Made by a program: the position numbers and the translations under genes | Notes under the pieces: generated by a model | Seen by the model: the letters and a program-made list of their open reading frames with translations, nothing else | Told to the model about the DNA's origin: nothing | Databases searched by the model: none | Shown here: positions 1 to 14,000 of the stretch, in pieces | Numbering within the stretch: position 1 is the stretch's first letter | Layout of the letters: the number at the start of each line of letters is the position of its first letter | Origin: Hippophae tibetana | Taxonomy: Eukaryota; Streptophyta; Magnoliopsida; Rosales; Elaeagnaceae | NCBI GenBank assembly: GCA_037013495.1 | Contig: CM072807.1 | Span: forward strand, 26,702,802-26,766,801 | Direction: 5' to 3' | Length of the DNA: 64,000 bases

Positions 1-3000
1 CAAATACATAAATTAGGTGAACACAGAAAACAAAGAACAAAAAAATGACACAGATTATTTAAAAAAAAACTACCAAATAAAATGTAAAGATGCAAAAAAT
101 GTAAAAAATATTGAAAGAATACAAAAGACTTTAAGCACAAAATATCTTTAATTTTTATAATTTCCGACTTAATAAAGCAAAACGCACTCAAGCAACCAAT
201 GTTTTAAGTCTAAAATACAAAAAATTGATATATGAAGATAGATATTCTATTTTGATCAATCAAGTCATTCATAACAGTTGATGCGTATTCTCCAGGCAAA
301 CATCCGAGCAAATTATTAAATCAATCAAATAATAAATATTGAATTGTTAACAACATCCTTAACATGATTGAATCAGAAACATAAAGAAAAAGAACAAAAA
401 AACGCAATAAGGGGGCACCAAATTTCAAGACATTGTTAATTAATGTAAAGTAAGAGATTTAGGTTCAAAAACGAGGATAACTACTCTTTTTCCTCCATAT
501 GTTTTTATGATTCTTAATGAGATTCGGTCTGATATATTTTATAGTTATTCTAATTTATGAATTAACAGTTAAAATAGTTTAAATTTGAAGACCTTATCAA
601 TCTATTGTTTTTTAAAATTGTGAACTACATTAGCTCTCTTGTTTTTTACAAATACAAAAATGAGGTGAACACGGAAAACAAAGAACAAAAAAATGATACA
701 GATTATTTAAAACAAACTACCAAATAAAATCTAAAGATGCAAAAAATGAAAAAAATAATGAAAGAATACAAAAGACTTGAGGGACAAAGGTTTTTTTCAT
801 TTTTTGTAATTTGTGACTTAATTAAGAAGAAAACATTTATACAACCAATTTTTTTAAATCTAAAATAAATTTTTTTGATATATGAATAAAGATATTCTAT
901 TTTGAGCCATCAAGTCACTCATACCAGTTCTTGCGTGTTCTCTCAGGGGAACATTCTAGGAACCCATTAACTCAAAAAAATAAGAAACATTGAATTGTTA
1001 ACAACATTGTTAAGATGATCAAATCTGAAACATAAAGAAAAATAACAAAAAAAATGCAATAACGGGGCACCAAATTTCACGACATTGTTAATTAGTGTAA
1101 AAGGAGGGATTTGGTTTCAAAAATGAGGAGAACTACACTTTTTCTTCTATATGTTTTGAGGATTCTTAACAACCTTCAGTTTGAAATATTATAATAGTTG
1201 TTCTAATTTACGAATTAAAACTTAAAACAGTTTAAAGTTGCAACCCATATCAACACATTGTATTTTAAAATTGTGCACTACATTTGCTATCTTGTTTTTT
1301 TCAAATACAAAAATTAGGTGAACACGGAAAACAATGAACAAAAAAATGATACAGATTATTTAAAGAAAACTACGAAATAATATCCAAAGATGCAAAAAAT
1401 GACAACAAAATTGAAAGAATACAAAAGACTTGAAGGAGAAAATTTCTTTCATTTTTTGTAATTTGCGACTTAAGTAAGCAGAAAACATTTATATAACTAA
1501 TAATTTTAAATCTGAAATACAAAAAATTGATATATGAAGATAGATATTCTATTTTGAGCAATCAAGTCATTCATACGAGTTGATGCGTATTCTCTTAGGG
1601 GAACATCCTAGGAACCCATTAACTCAAAAAAATAAGAAAGATTGAATTGTTAAAAACATTGTTAAGATGATCAAATTGGAAACATAAAGAAAAATAACAA
1701 AAAAACGCAATAAGGGGCACCAAATTTCAAGACATTGTTAATTTGTGTAAACTAAGGGATTTGGGTTCAAAAACGAGGAGAACTACACTTTTTCTTCCAT
1801 ATGTTTTAGGATTCTTAACGAGATTCGGTTTGATATATTTTTATAGTTATTCCAATTTACGAATTAACAGTTAAAATAGTATATAGTTGCAGACCTTATC
1901 AATCCATTGTTTTTAAAAATTGTGAACTACATTAGCTATCTTGTTTTTTTCAAATACAAAAATGAGGTTAACACGGAAAACAAAGAACAAAAAAATGACA
2001 CAGATTATTTCAAAAATAAACTACCAAATAAAATGTAAAGATGCAAAAAATGTAAAAAATATTGAAAGAAAACAAAAGACTTTAAGCACAAAATATCTTT
2101 AATTTTTTATAATTTCCGACTTAAGTAAGCAAAACGCACTCAAGCAACCAATGTTTTAAGTCTAAAATACAAAAAATTGATATATGAAAATAGATATTCT
2201 ATTTTGATCAATCAAGTCATTCATACCAGTTGATGCGTATTCTCCAGGCAAACATCCTAGGAAATTATTAAGTCAATAAAATAATAAATATTGAATTGTT
2301 AACAACATCCTTAACATGATTGAATCAGAAACATAAAGAAAAAGAACAAAAAAACGCAATAAAGGGGCACCAAATTTCAAGACATTGTTAATTAGTGTAA
2401 AGTAAGAGATTTAGGTTCAAAAACGAGGAGAACTACTCTTTTCCCTCCATATCTTTTTAGGATTCTTGACGAGATTCGGTTTGATATATTAAATAGTTAT
2501 TCTAATTTATGAATTAACAGTTAAAATAGTTTAAATTTGAAGACCTTAACAATCTATTGTTTTTTAAAATTGTGAACTACATTAGCTCTCTTGTTTTTTA
2601 CAAATACAAAAATGAGGTGAACACGGAAAACAAAGAACAAAAAAATGACACAGATTATTTAGAAAAAAACTACCAAATAAAATCTAAAGACGCAAAAAAT
2701 GAAAAAAATATTGAAAGAATACAAAAGACCTGAAGGACAAAGTTTTATTTCATTTTTTGTAATTTGCCACTTAATTAAGAAGAAAACATTTATACAACCA
2801 ATTTGTTTAAATCTAAAATAAAAAAATTTGATATATGAAGAAAGATATTCTATTTTGAGCCATCAAGTCATTCATACCAGTTCTTGCGTATTCTCTCAGG
2901 GGAACATCCTAGGAACCCATTAACTCAAAAAAATATGAAACATTGAATTGTTAACAACATTGTTAAGATGATCAAATTGGAAACATAAAGAAAAATAAAA

Positions 3001-5851
3001 AAAATGCAATAACGGGGCACCAAATTTCAAGACATTGTTAATTAGTGTAAAAGAAGGGATTTGGGTTCAAAAATGAGGAGAATACACTTTTTCTTCTATA
3101 TGTTTTGAGGATTCTTAACAACATTCAGTTTGATATATTATAATAGTTGTTCTAATTTACGAATTAAAACTTAAAACAGTTTAAAGTTGCAACCCATATC
3201 AACACATTGTATTTTAAAATTGTGCACTACATTTGCAATCTTGTTTTTTTCAAATACAAAAATTAGGTGAACACGGAAAACAATGAACAAAAAAATGATA
3301 CAAATTATTTAAAGAAAACTACGAAATAATATCCAAAGATGCAAAAAATGACAACAAAATTGAAAGAGTACAAAAGACTTGAAGGAGAAAATTTCTTTCA
3401 TTTTTTGTAATTTGCGACTTAAGTAAGCAGAAAACATTTATATAACTAATATTTTTAAATCGGAAATACAAAAAATTGATATATGAAGATAGATATTCTA
3501 TTTTGAGCAATCAAGTCATTCATACCAGTTGATGCGTATTCTCTTAGGGGAACATCCTAGGAACCCATTAACTCAAAAAAATAAGAAAGATTGAATTGTT
3601 AAAAACATTGTTAAGATGATCAAATCGGAAACATAAAGAAAAATAACAAAAAAAAACGCAATAAGGGGCACCAAATTTCAAGACATTGTTAATTTGTGTA
3701 AACTAAGGGATTTGGGTTCAAAAACGAGGAGAACTACACTTTTTCTTCCATATGTTTTAGGATTCTTAACGAGATTCGGTTTGATATATTTTTATAGTTA
3801 TTCCAATTTACGAATTAACATTTAAAATAGTATATAGTTGCAGACCTTATCAATCCATTGTTTTTAAAAATTGTGAACTACATTAGCTATCTTGTTTTTT
3901 TCAAATACAAAAATGAAATTAACACGGAAAACAAAGAACAAAAAAATGACACAGATTATTTAAAAAAAAAACTACCAAATAAAGTGTAAAGATGCAAAAA
4001 AATGTAAAAAATATTGAAAGAAAACAAAAGACTTTAAGCACAAAATATCTTTAATTTTTTATAATTTCCGACTTAAGTAAGCAAAACGCACTCAAGCAAC
4101 CAATGTTTTAAGTCTAAAATACAAAAAATTGATATATGAAAATAGATATTCTATTTTGATCAATCAAGTCATTCATACCAGTTGATGCGTATTCTCCAGG
4201 CAAACATCCTAGGAAATTATTAAGTCAATAAAATAATAAATATTGAATTGTTAACAACATCCTTAACATGATTGAATCAGAAACATAAAGAAAAAGAACA
4301 AAAAAAACGCAATAAAGGGGCACCAAATTTCAAGACATTGTTAATTAGTGTAAAGTAAGAGATTTAGGTTCAAAAACGAGGAGAACTACTCTTTTCCCTC
4401 CATATCTTTTTAGGATTCTTGACGAGATTCGGTTTGATATATTAAATAGTTATTCTAATTTATGAATTAACAGTTAAAATAGTTTAAATTTGAAGACCTT
4501 AACAATCTATTGTTTTTTAAAATTGTGAACTACATTAGCTCTCTTGTTTTTTACAAATACAAAAATGAGGTGAACACGGAAAACAAAGAACAAAAAAATG
4601 ACACAGATTATTTAGAAAAAAACTACCAAATAAAATCTAAAGACGCAAAAAATGAAAAAAATATTGAAAGAATACAAAAGACCTGAAGGACAAAGTTTTA
4701 TTTCATTTTTTGTAATTTGCCACTTAATTAAGAAGAAAACATTTATACAACCAATTTGTTTAAATCTAAAATAAAAAAATTTGATATATGAAGAAAGATA
4801 TTCTATTTTGAGCCATCAAGTCATTCATACCAGTTCTTGCGTATTCTCTCAGGGGAACATCCTAGGAACCCATTAACTCAAAAAAATATGAAACATTGAA
4901 TTGTTAACAACATTGTTAAGATGATCAAATTGGAAACATAAAGAAAAATAAAAAAAATGCAATAACGGGGCACCAAATTTCAAGACATTGTTAATTAGTG
5001 TAAAAGAAGGGATTTGGGTTCAAAAATGAGGAGAATACACTTTTTCTTCTATATGTTTTGAGGATTCTTAACAACATTCAGTTTGATATATTATAATAGT
5101 TGTTCTAATTTACGAATTAAAACTTAAAACAGTTTAAAGTTGCAACCCATATCAACACATTGTATTTTAAAATTGTGCACTACATTTGCTATCTTGTTTT
5201 TTCAAATACAAAAATTAGGTGAACACGGAAAACAATGAACAAAAAAATGATACAGATTATTTAAAGAAAACTACGAAATAATATCCAAAGATGCAAAAAA
5301 TGACAACAAAATTGAAAGAATACAAAAGACTTGAAGGACAAAATTTCTTTCATTTTTTGTAATTTGCGACTTAAGTAAGCAGAAAACATTTATATAACTA
5401 ATATTTTTAAATCTGAAATACAAAAAATTGATATATGAAGATAGATATTTTATTTTGAGCAATCAAGTCATTCATACCAGTTGATGCGTATTCTCTTAGG
5501 GGAACATCCTAGGAACCCATTAACTCAAAAAAATAAGAAAGATTGAATTGTTAAAAACATTGTTAAGATGATCAAATCGGAAACATAAAGAAAAATAACA
5601 AAAAAAACGCAATAAGGGGCACCAAATTTCAAGACATTGTTAATTTGTGTAAACTAAGAGATTTGGTTTCAAAAACGAGGAGAACTACACTTTTTCTTCC
5701 ATATGTTTAGGATTCTTAACGAGATTCGGTTTGATATATTTTAATAGTTATTCCAATTTACGAATTAACATTTAAAATAGTATATAGTTGCACACCTTAT
5801 CAATCCATTGTTTTTTAAAATTGTGCACTACATTAGCTCTCTTGTTTTTTT
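1..5851. repeat. Higher-order repeat block 1: three A-B-C trimers
   Basis: Nine monomers in the order ABC-ABC-ABC with a trimer period of about 1,950 bp (1, 1951, 3902). Trimers 2 and 3 are nearly identical. They share private variants such as 'gacctgaaggacaaag' and a shortened 'aaagaaaaataaaaaaaatg' tract in their B monomers, which trimer 1 lacks. This is the pattern of recent homogenisation at the trimer level. Confidence 0.9.
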
Positions 5852-8800
5852 CAAATACATAAATGAGGTGAACACAGAAAACAAAGAACAAAAAAATGAC
5901 ACAGATTATTTAAAAAAAACTACCAAATAAAATCTAAAGATGCAAAAAATGAAAACAATATTGAAAGAATAAAAAGACTTGAATGACAAAATTTCTTTCA
6001 TTTTTTGTAATTTGTGACTTAAGTAAGCAGAAAGCATTTATACAACTAATATTTTTAAATCTAAAATACAAATACTTGATATATGAAGATGGATATTCTA
6101 TTTTGAGCAATCAAGTCATTCATACCAGTTGATGCGTATTCTCTCAGGGGAATATCCTAGGTACCCATTAACTCTCAAAAATAAGAAAGATTGAATTTGT
6201 AACAACATTGTTAAGATGATCAAATCGGAATCATAAAGAGAAATAACAAAAAAACGCAATAAGCGGCACCAAATTTCAAGACATTGTTAATTTGTGTAAA
6301 CTAAGAGATTTGGATTCAAAAACGAGGAAGACTACACTTTTTCTTCCATATGTTTTAGGATTCTTAACGAGATTCGGTTTGATATATTTTAATAGTTATT
6401 CCAATTTACGAATTAACAGTTAAAATAGTTTATAGTTGCAGACCTTATCAATCCATTGTTTTTTAAAATTGTGAACTACATTAGCTCTCTTGTTTTTTTC
6501 AAATACAAAAATGAGGTGAACACAGAAAACAAAGAACAAAAAATTGACACAGATTATTTAAAAAAAACTACCAAATGAAATCTAAAGGTGCAAAAAATGA
6601 AAACAATATTGAAAGATTAAAAAGACTTGAAGGACAAAATTTCTTTCATTTTTTGTAATTTGTGACTTAAGTAAGCAGAAAGCATTTATACAACTAATAT
6701 TTTTAAATCTAAAATACAAAAACTTGATATATGAAGATGGATATTCTATTTTGAGCAATCAAGTCATTCATACCAGTTGATGCGTATTCTCTTAGGGGAA
6801 TATCCTAGGTACCCATTAACTCTCAAAAATAAGAAAGATTGAATTTGTAACAACATTGTTAAGATGATCAAATCGGAATCATAAAGAGAAATAACAAAAA
6901 AACGCAATAAGCGGCACCAAATTTCAAGACATTGTTAATTTGTGTAAACTAAGAGATTTGGATTCAAAAACGTGGAGAACTACACTTTTTCTTGTATTTG
7001 TTTTTAGGTTTCTTACCGATATTCGGTTTGATATATTAAATAGTTATTCTAATTTAAAAATTAAAAGTTAAAACAGTTTAAAGTTGCATCCCTTATCAAT
7101 CCATTGTTTTTTAAAATTGTGGACTACATTAGCTGTCTTGTGTTTTTTCATATACAAAAATGAGGTGAAAACGGAAAACAAAGAACAAAAAAATGACACA
7201 GATTATTTAAAGAAAACTACCAAATAAAATCTAAAGATGCAAAAAATGAAAAAAAAATATTGAAATAATACAAAAGACTTTAAGCACAAAATATCTTTAA
7301 TTTTTTATAATTTTTGACTTAAGTAAGCAGAAAACATTCAAGCGACCAATGTTTTAAGTCTAAAATACAAAAAATTGATATATGAAGATAGATATTCTAT
7401 TTTGATCAATCAAGTCATTCATACCAGTTGATGCGTATTCTCTAGGCAAACATCCTAGCAAATTATTAACTCAATAAAATAAGAAATATTGAATTGTTAA
7501 CAACATCCTTAACATGATTGAATCAGAAACATAAAGAAAAAGAACAAAAAGACGCAATAAGGGGGCACCAAATTTCAAGAAATTGTTAATTAGTGTAAAG
7601 TAAGAGATTTGGGTTCAAAAACGAGGAGAACTACACTTTTTCCTCCATATGTTTTTAGGATTCTTAACGAGATTCGGTTTGATATATTAAATAGTTATTC
7701 TAATTTATGAATTAACAGTTAAAATAGTTTAAAGTTGCAGACCTTATCAATCCATTGTTTTTTTCAAATTGTGAACTACATTAGCTCTCTTGTTTTTTTC
7801 AAATACAAAAATGAGGTGAACACGGAAAACTAAGAACAAAAAAATGACACAGATTATTTAAAAAAAACTACCAAATAAAATCTAAAGATGCAGAAAATGA
7901 AAAAAATATTGAAAGAATGCAAAAGACTTGAAGGACAAAGTTTTATTTCATTTTTTGTAATTTGCGACTTAATTAAGAAGAAAACATTTATACAACCAAT
8001 TTTTTTAAATCTAAAATAAAAAATTTGATATATGAAGAAAGATATTCTATTTTGAGCCATCAAGTCATTCATACCAGTTCTTGAGTATTCTCTCAGGGGA
8101 ACATCCTAGGAACCCATTAACTCAAAAAAATAAGAAACATTGAATTGTTAACAAAATTGTTAAGATGATCAAATCGGAAACATAAAGAAAAATAACAAAA
8201 AAATGCAATAACGGGGCACCAAAATTTGAAGACATTGTTAATTTGTGTAAACTAAGAGATTTGGATTCAAAAACGAGGAGAACTACACTTTTTCTTATAT
8301 ATGTTTTTAGGATTCTTAACGATATTCGGTTTGATATATTAAATAGTTATTCTAATTTACCAATTAAAAGTTAAAACAATTTAAAGTTGCAACCCTTATC
8401 AATCCATTGTTTTTTAAAATTGTGAACTACATTAGCTCTCTTGTTTTTTTTCAAATACAAAAATTAGGTGAACACGGAAAATAAATAACAAAAAAATGAC
8501 AGATTATTTAAAGAAAACTACCAAATAAAATCTAAAGATGCAAAAAATGAGAACAATATTGAAAGAATACAAAAGACTTGAAGCACAAAATTTCTTTCAT
8601 TTTTTGTAATTTCCGACTTAAGTAAGCAAAAAGCATTTATACAACTAATATTTTTAAATCTGCAATACAAAAAATTGATATATGAAGATAGATATTCTAT
8701 TTTGAGCAATCGAGTCACACATACCAGTTGATGTGTATTCTCTTAGGGGAACATCCTAGGAACCCATTAACTCTCAAAAATAAGAAAGATTGAATTGTTA

Positions 8801-11037
8801 ACAACATTGTTATGATGATCAAATCGGAAATATAAAGAAAAAAAAACACAATAAGGGGCACCAAATTTCAAGACATTGTTAATTTGTGTAAACCAAGAGA
8901 TTTGGGTTCAAAAACGAGGAAGACTACACTCTTTGTTCCATATGTTTTAGGATTCTTAACGAGATTCGGTTTGATATATTTTAATAGTTATTCCAATTTA
9001 CGAATTAACAGTTAAAATAGTTTATCGGTGCAGACCTTATCAATCCATTGTTTTTTAAAATTGTGAACTACATTAGCTCTTTTGTTTTTTTCAAATACAA
9101 AAATGAGATGAACACGGAAAACAAAGAACAAAAAAATGACATAGATTATTTAAAAAAATCTACCAAATAAAATCTAAAGATGCAAAAAATGAAAATAATA
9201 TGGAAAGAATACAAAAGACTTGAAGGACAAAATTTCTTTCATTTTTTGTAATTTGCGACTTATGTAAGCAGAAAGCATTTATACAACTAATATATTGAAA
9301 TCTAAAATACAAAAACTTGATATATGAAGATGGATATTCTATTTTGAGCAATCAAGTCATTCATAACAGTTGATGCGTATTCTCTCAGTGGAATATCCTA
9401 GGAACCCATTAAATATCAAAAATAAGAAAGATTGAATTGTTAACAACATTGTTAAGATGATCAAATCGGAATCATAAAGAGAAATAACAAAAAAACGGAA
9501 TAAGGGGCACCAAATTTCAAGACATTGTTAATTTGTGTAAACTTAGAGATTTGGATTCAAAAACGAGTAGAACTACACTTTTTCTTATATATGTTTTTTG
9601 GATTCTTAACGAGATTCGATTTGATATATTAAATAGTTATTCTAATTTACCAATTAAAAGTTAAAACAGTTTAAAGTTGCAACCCTTATCAATCCATTGT
9701 TTTTTAAAATTGTGAACTAAATTAGCTCTCTTGTTTTTTTTCATATACAAAAATGAGGTGAACACGGAAAACAAAGAACAAAAAAATGACACAGATTATT
9801 TAAAAAAAACTACCAAATAAAATGTAAAGATGCAAAAAATGAAAAAAATATTGGAAGAATACAAAAGACTTTAAGCACAAAATATCTTTAATTTTTTATA
9901 ATTTGTGACTTAAGTAAGAAGAAAACATTCAAGCGACCAATGTTTTAAGTCTAAAATACAAAAAAATTGATATATGAAGAAAGATATTCTATTTTGAGCA
10001 ATCAAGTCATTCATATTAGTTGATGCGTATTCTCTCAGGGGAACAGACTAGGAACCCATTAACTCTCAAAAATAAGAAAGATTGAATTTGTAACAACATT
10101 GTTAAGATGATCAAATCGGAATCATAAAGAGAAATAACAAAAAAACGCAATAAGGGGCACCAAATTTCAAGACATTGTTTATTTGTGTAAACTAAGGGAT
10201 TTGGGTTCAAAAACGAGGAGAACTACACTTTTTCTTCCATATGTTTTAGGATTCTTAACGAGATTCGGTTTGATATATTTTAATAGTTATTCCAATTTAC
10301 CAATTAAAAGTTAAAATAGTTTATAGTTGCAGACCTTATCAATCTATTGTTTTTTAAAATTGTGCACTACATTAGCTCTCTTGTTTTTTTCAAATACATA
10401 AATGAGGTGAACACAGAAAACAAAGAACAAAAAAATGACACAGATTATTTAAAAAAAACTACCAAATAAAATCTAAAGATGCAAAAAATGAAAACAATAT
10501 TGAAAGAATAAAAAGACTTGAATGACAAAATTTCTTTCATTTTTTGTAATTTGTGACTTAAGTAAGCAGAAAGCATTTATACAACTAATATTTTTAAATC
10601 TAAAATACAAATACTTGATATATGTAGATGGATATTCTATTTTGAGCAATCAAGTCATTCATACCAGTTGATGTGTATTCTCTCAGGGGAATATCCTAGG
10701 AAACCATTAACTCTCAAAAATAAGAAAGATTGAATTGTTAACAACATTGTTAAGATGATCAAATCGGAATCATAAAGAGAAATAACAAAAAAACGCAATA
10801 AGGGGCACCAAATTTCAAGACATTGTTAATTTGTGTAAACTAAGAGATTTGGGTCCAAAAACGAGGAGAACTACACTTTTTCTTCCATATGTTTAGGATT
10901 CTTAACGAGATTCGGTTTGATATATTTTAATAGTTATTCCAATTTACGAATTAACAGTTAAAATAGTATATAGTTGCACACCTTATCAATCCATTGTTTT
11001 TTAAAATTGTGAACTACATTAGCTCTCTTGTTTTTTT
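5852..11037. repeat. Irregular satellite segment (8 monomers)
   Basis: The order here departs from ABC: two C-like variants (5852, 6500), A (7149), B (7800), two C-like variants (8452, 9092), an A/C chimera (9742) and a C-like variant (10391). The monomers at 5852 and 10391 share private variants ('gacttgaatgacaaa', 'acaaatacttgatatatg'). They are seven monomers apart, which points to a further local duplication. Confidence 0.8.
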
Positions 11038-14000
11038 CAAATACAAAAATGAGGTGAACACAGAAAACAAAGAACAAAAAATTGACACAGATTATTTAAA
11101 AAAAACTACCAAATAAAATGTAAAGATGCAAAAAATGTAAAAAATATTGAAAGAATACAAAAGACTTTAAGCACAAAATATCTTTAATTTTTTATAATTT
11201 CCGACTTAATAAAGCAAAACGCACTCAAGCAACCAATGTTTTAAGTCTAAAATACAAAAAATTGATATATGAAGATAGATATTCTATTTTGATCAATCAA
11301 GTCATTCATAACAGTTGATGCGTATTCTCCAGGCAAACATCCTAGGAAATTATTAAGTCAATAAAATAATAAATATTGAATTGTTAACAACATCCTTAAC
11401 ATGATTGAATCAGAAACATAAAGAAAAAGAACAAAAAAACGCAATAAGGGGGCACCAAATTTCAAGACATTGTTAATTAGTGTAAAGTAAAAGATTTAGG
11501 TTCAAAAACGAGGATAACTACTCTTTTTCCTCCATATGTTTTTATGATTCTTAATGAGATTCGGTCTGATATATTTAATAGTTATTCTAATTTATGAATT
11601 AACAGTTAAAATAGTTTAAATTTGAAGACCTTATCAATCTATTGTTTTTTAAAATTGTGAACTACATTAGCTCTCTTGTTTTTTACAAATACAAAAATGA
11701 GGTGAACACGGAAAACAAAGAACAAAAAAATGACACAGATTATTTAAAACAAACTACCAAATAAAATCTAAAGATGCAAAAAATGAAAAAAATAATGAAA
11801 GAATACAAAAGACTTGAGGGACAAAGTTTTTTTTCATTTTTTGTAATTTGTGACATAATTAAGAAGAAAACATTTATACAACCAATTTTTTTAAATCTAA
11901 AATAAATTATTTTGATATATGAATAATGATATTCTATTTTGAGCCATCAAGTCACTCATACCAGTTCTTGCGTATTCTCTCAGGGGAACATTCTAGGAAC
12001 CCATTAACTCAAAAAAATAAGAAACATTGAATTGTTAACAACATTGTTAAGATGATCAAATCGGAAACATAAAGAAAAATAACAAAAAAAATGCAATAAC
12101 GGGGCACCAAATTTCACGACATTGTTAATTAGTGTAAAAGGAGGGATTTGGTTTCAAAAATGAGGAGAACTACACTTTTTCTTCTATATGTTTTGAGGAT
12201 TCTTAACAACCTTCAGTTTGAAATATTATAATAGTTGTTCTAATTTACGAATTAAAACTTAAAACAGTTTAAAGTTGCAACCCATATCAACACATTGTAT
12301 TTTAAAATTGTGCACTACATTTGCTATCTTGTTTTTTTCAAATACAAAAATTAGGTGAACACGGAAAACAATGAACAAAAAAATGATACAGATTATTTAA
12401 AGAAAACTACGAAATAATATCCAAAGATGCAAAAAATGACAACAAAATTGAAAGAATACAAAAGACTTGAAGGAGAAAATTTCTTTCATTTTTTGTAATT
12501 TGCGACTTAAGTAAGTAGAAAACATTTATATAACTAATATTTTTAAATCTGAAATACAAAAAATTGATATATGAAGATAGATATTCTATTTTGAGCAATC
12601 AAGTCATTCATACCAGTTGATACGTATTCTCTAAGGGGAACATCCTAGGAACCCATTAACTCAAAAAAATAAGAAAGATTGAATTGTTAAAAACATTGTT
12701 AAGATGATCAAATCGGAAACATAAAGAAAAATAACAAAAAAAACGCAATAAGGGGCACCAAATTTCAAGACATTGTTAATTTGTGTAAACTAAGGGATTT
12801 GGGTTCAAAAACGAGGAGAACTACACTTTTTCTTCCATATGTTTTAGGATTCTTAACGAGATTCGGTTTGATATATTTTAATAGTTATTCCAATTTACGA
12901 ATTAACAGTTAAAATAGTATATAGTTGCAGACCTTATAAATCCATTGTTTTTAAAAATTGTGAACTACATTAGCTATCTTGTTTTTTTCAAATACAAAAA
13001 TGAGGTTAACACGGAAAACAAAGAACAAAAAAATGACACAGATTATTTAAAAAATAAACTACCAAATAAAATGTAAAGATGGAAAAAATGTAAAAAATAT
13101 AGAAAAAAAACAAAAGACTTTAAGCACAAAATATCTTTAATTTTTTATAATTTCCGACTTAAGTAAGCAAAACGCACTCAAGCAACCAATGTTTTAAGTC
13201 TAAAATACAAAAAATTGATATATGAAAATAGATATTCTATTTTGATCAATCAAGTCATTCATACCAGTTGATGCGTATTCTCCATGCAAACATCCTAGGA
13301 AATTATTAACTCAATAAAATAATAAATATTGAATTGTTAACAACATCCTTAACATGATTGAATCAGAAACATAAAGAAAAAGAACAAAAAAACGCAATAA
13401 AGGGGCACCAAATTTCAAGACATTGTTAATTAGTGTAAAGTAAGAGATTTAGGTTCAAAAACGAGGAGAACTACTCTTTTTCCTCCATATCTTTTTAGGA
13501 TTCTTGACGAGATTCGGTTTGATATATTAAATAGTTATTCTAATTTATGAATTAACAGTTAAAATAGTTTAAATTTGAAGACCTTATCAATCTATTGTTT
13601 TTTAAAATTGTGAACTACATTAGCTCTCTTATTTTTTACAAATACAAAAATGAGGTGAACACGGAAAAAAAAAGAACAAAAAAATGACACAGATTATTTA
13701 AAAAAAACTACCAAATAAAATCTAAAGACGCAAAAAATGAAAAAAATATTGAAAGAATACAAAAGACCTGAAAGACAAAGTTTTATTTCATTTTTTGTAA
13801 TTTGCCACTTAATTAAGAAGAAAACATTTATACAACCAATTTGTTTAAATCTAAAATAAAAAAAATTGATATATGAAGAAAGATATTCTATTTTGAGCCA
13901 TCAAGTCATTCATACCAGTTCTTGCGTATTCTCTCAGGGGAACATCCTAGGAACCCATTAACTCAAAAAAATATGAAACATTGAATTGTTAACAACATTG

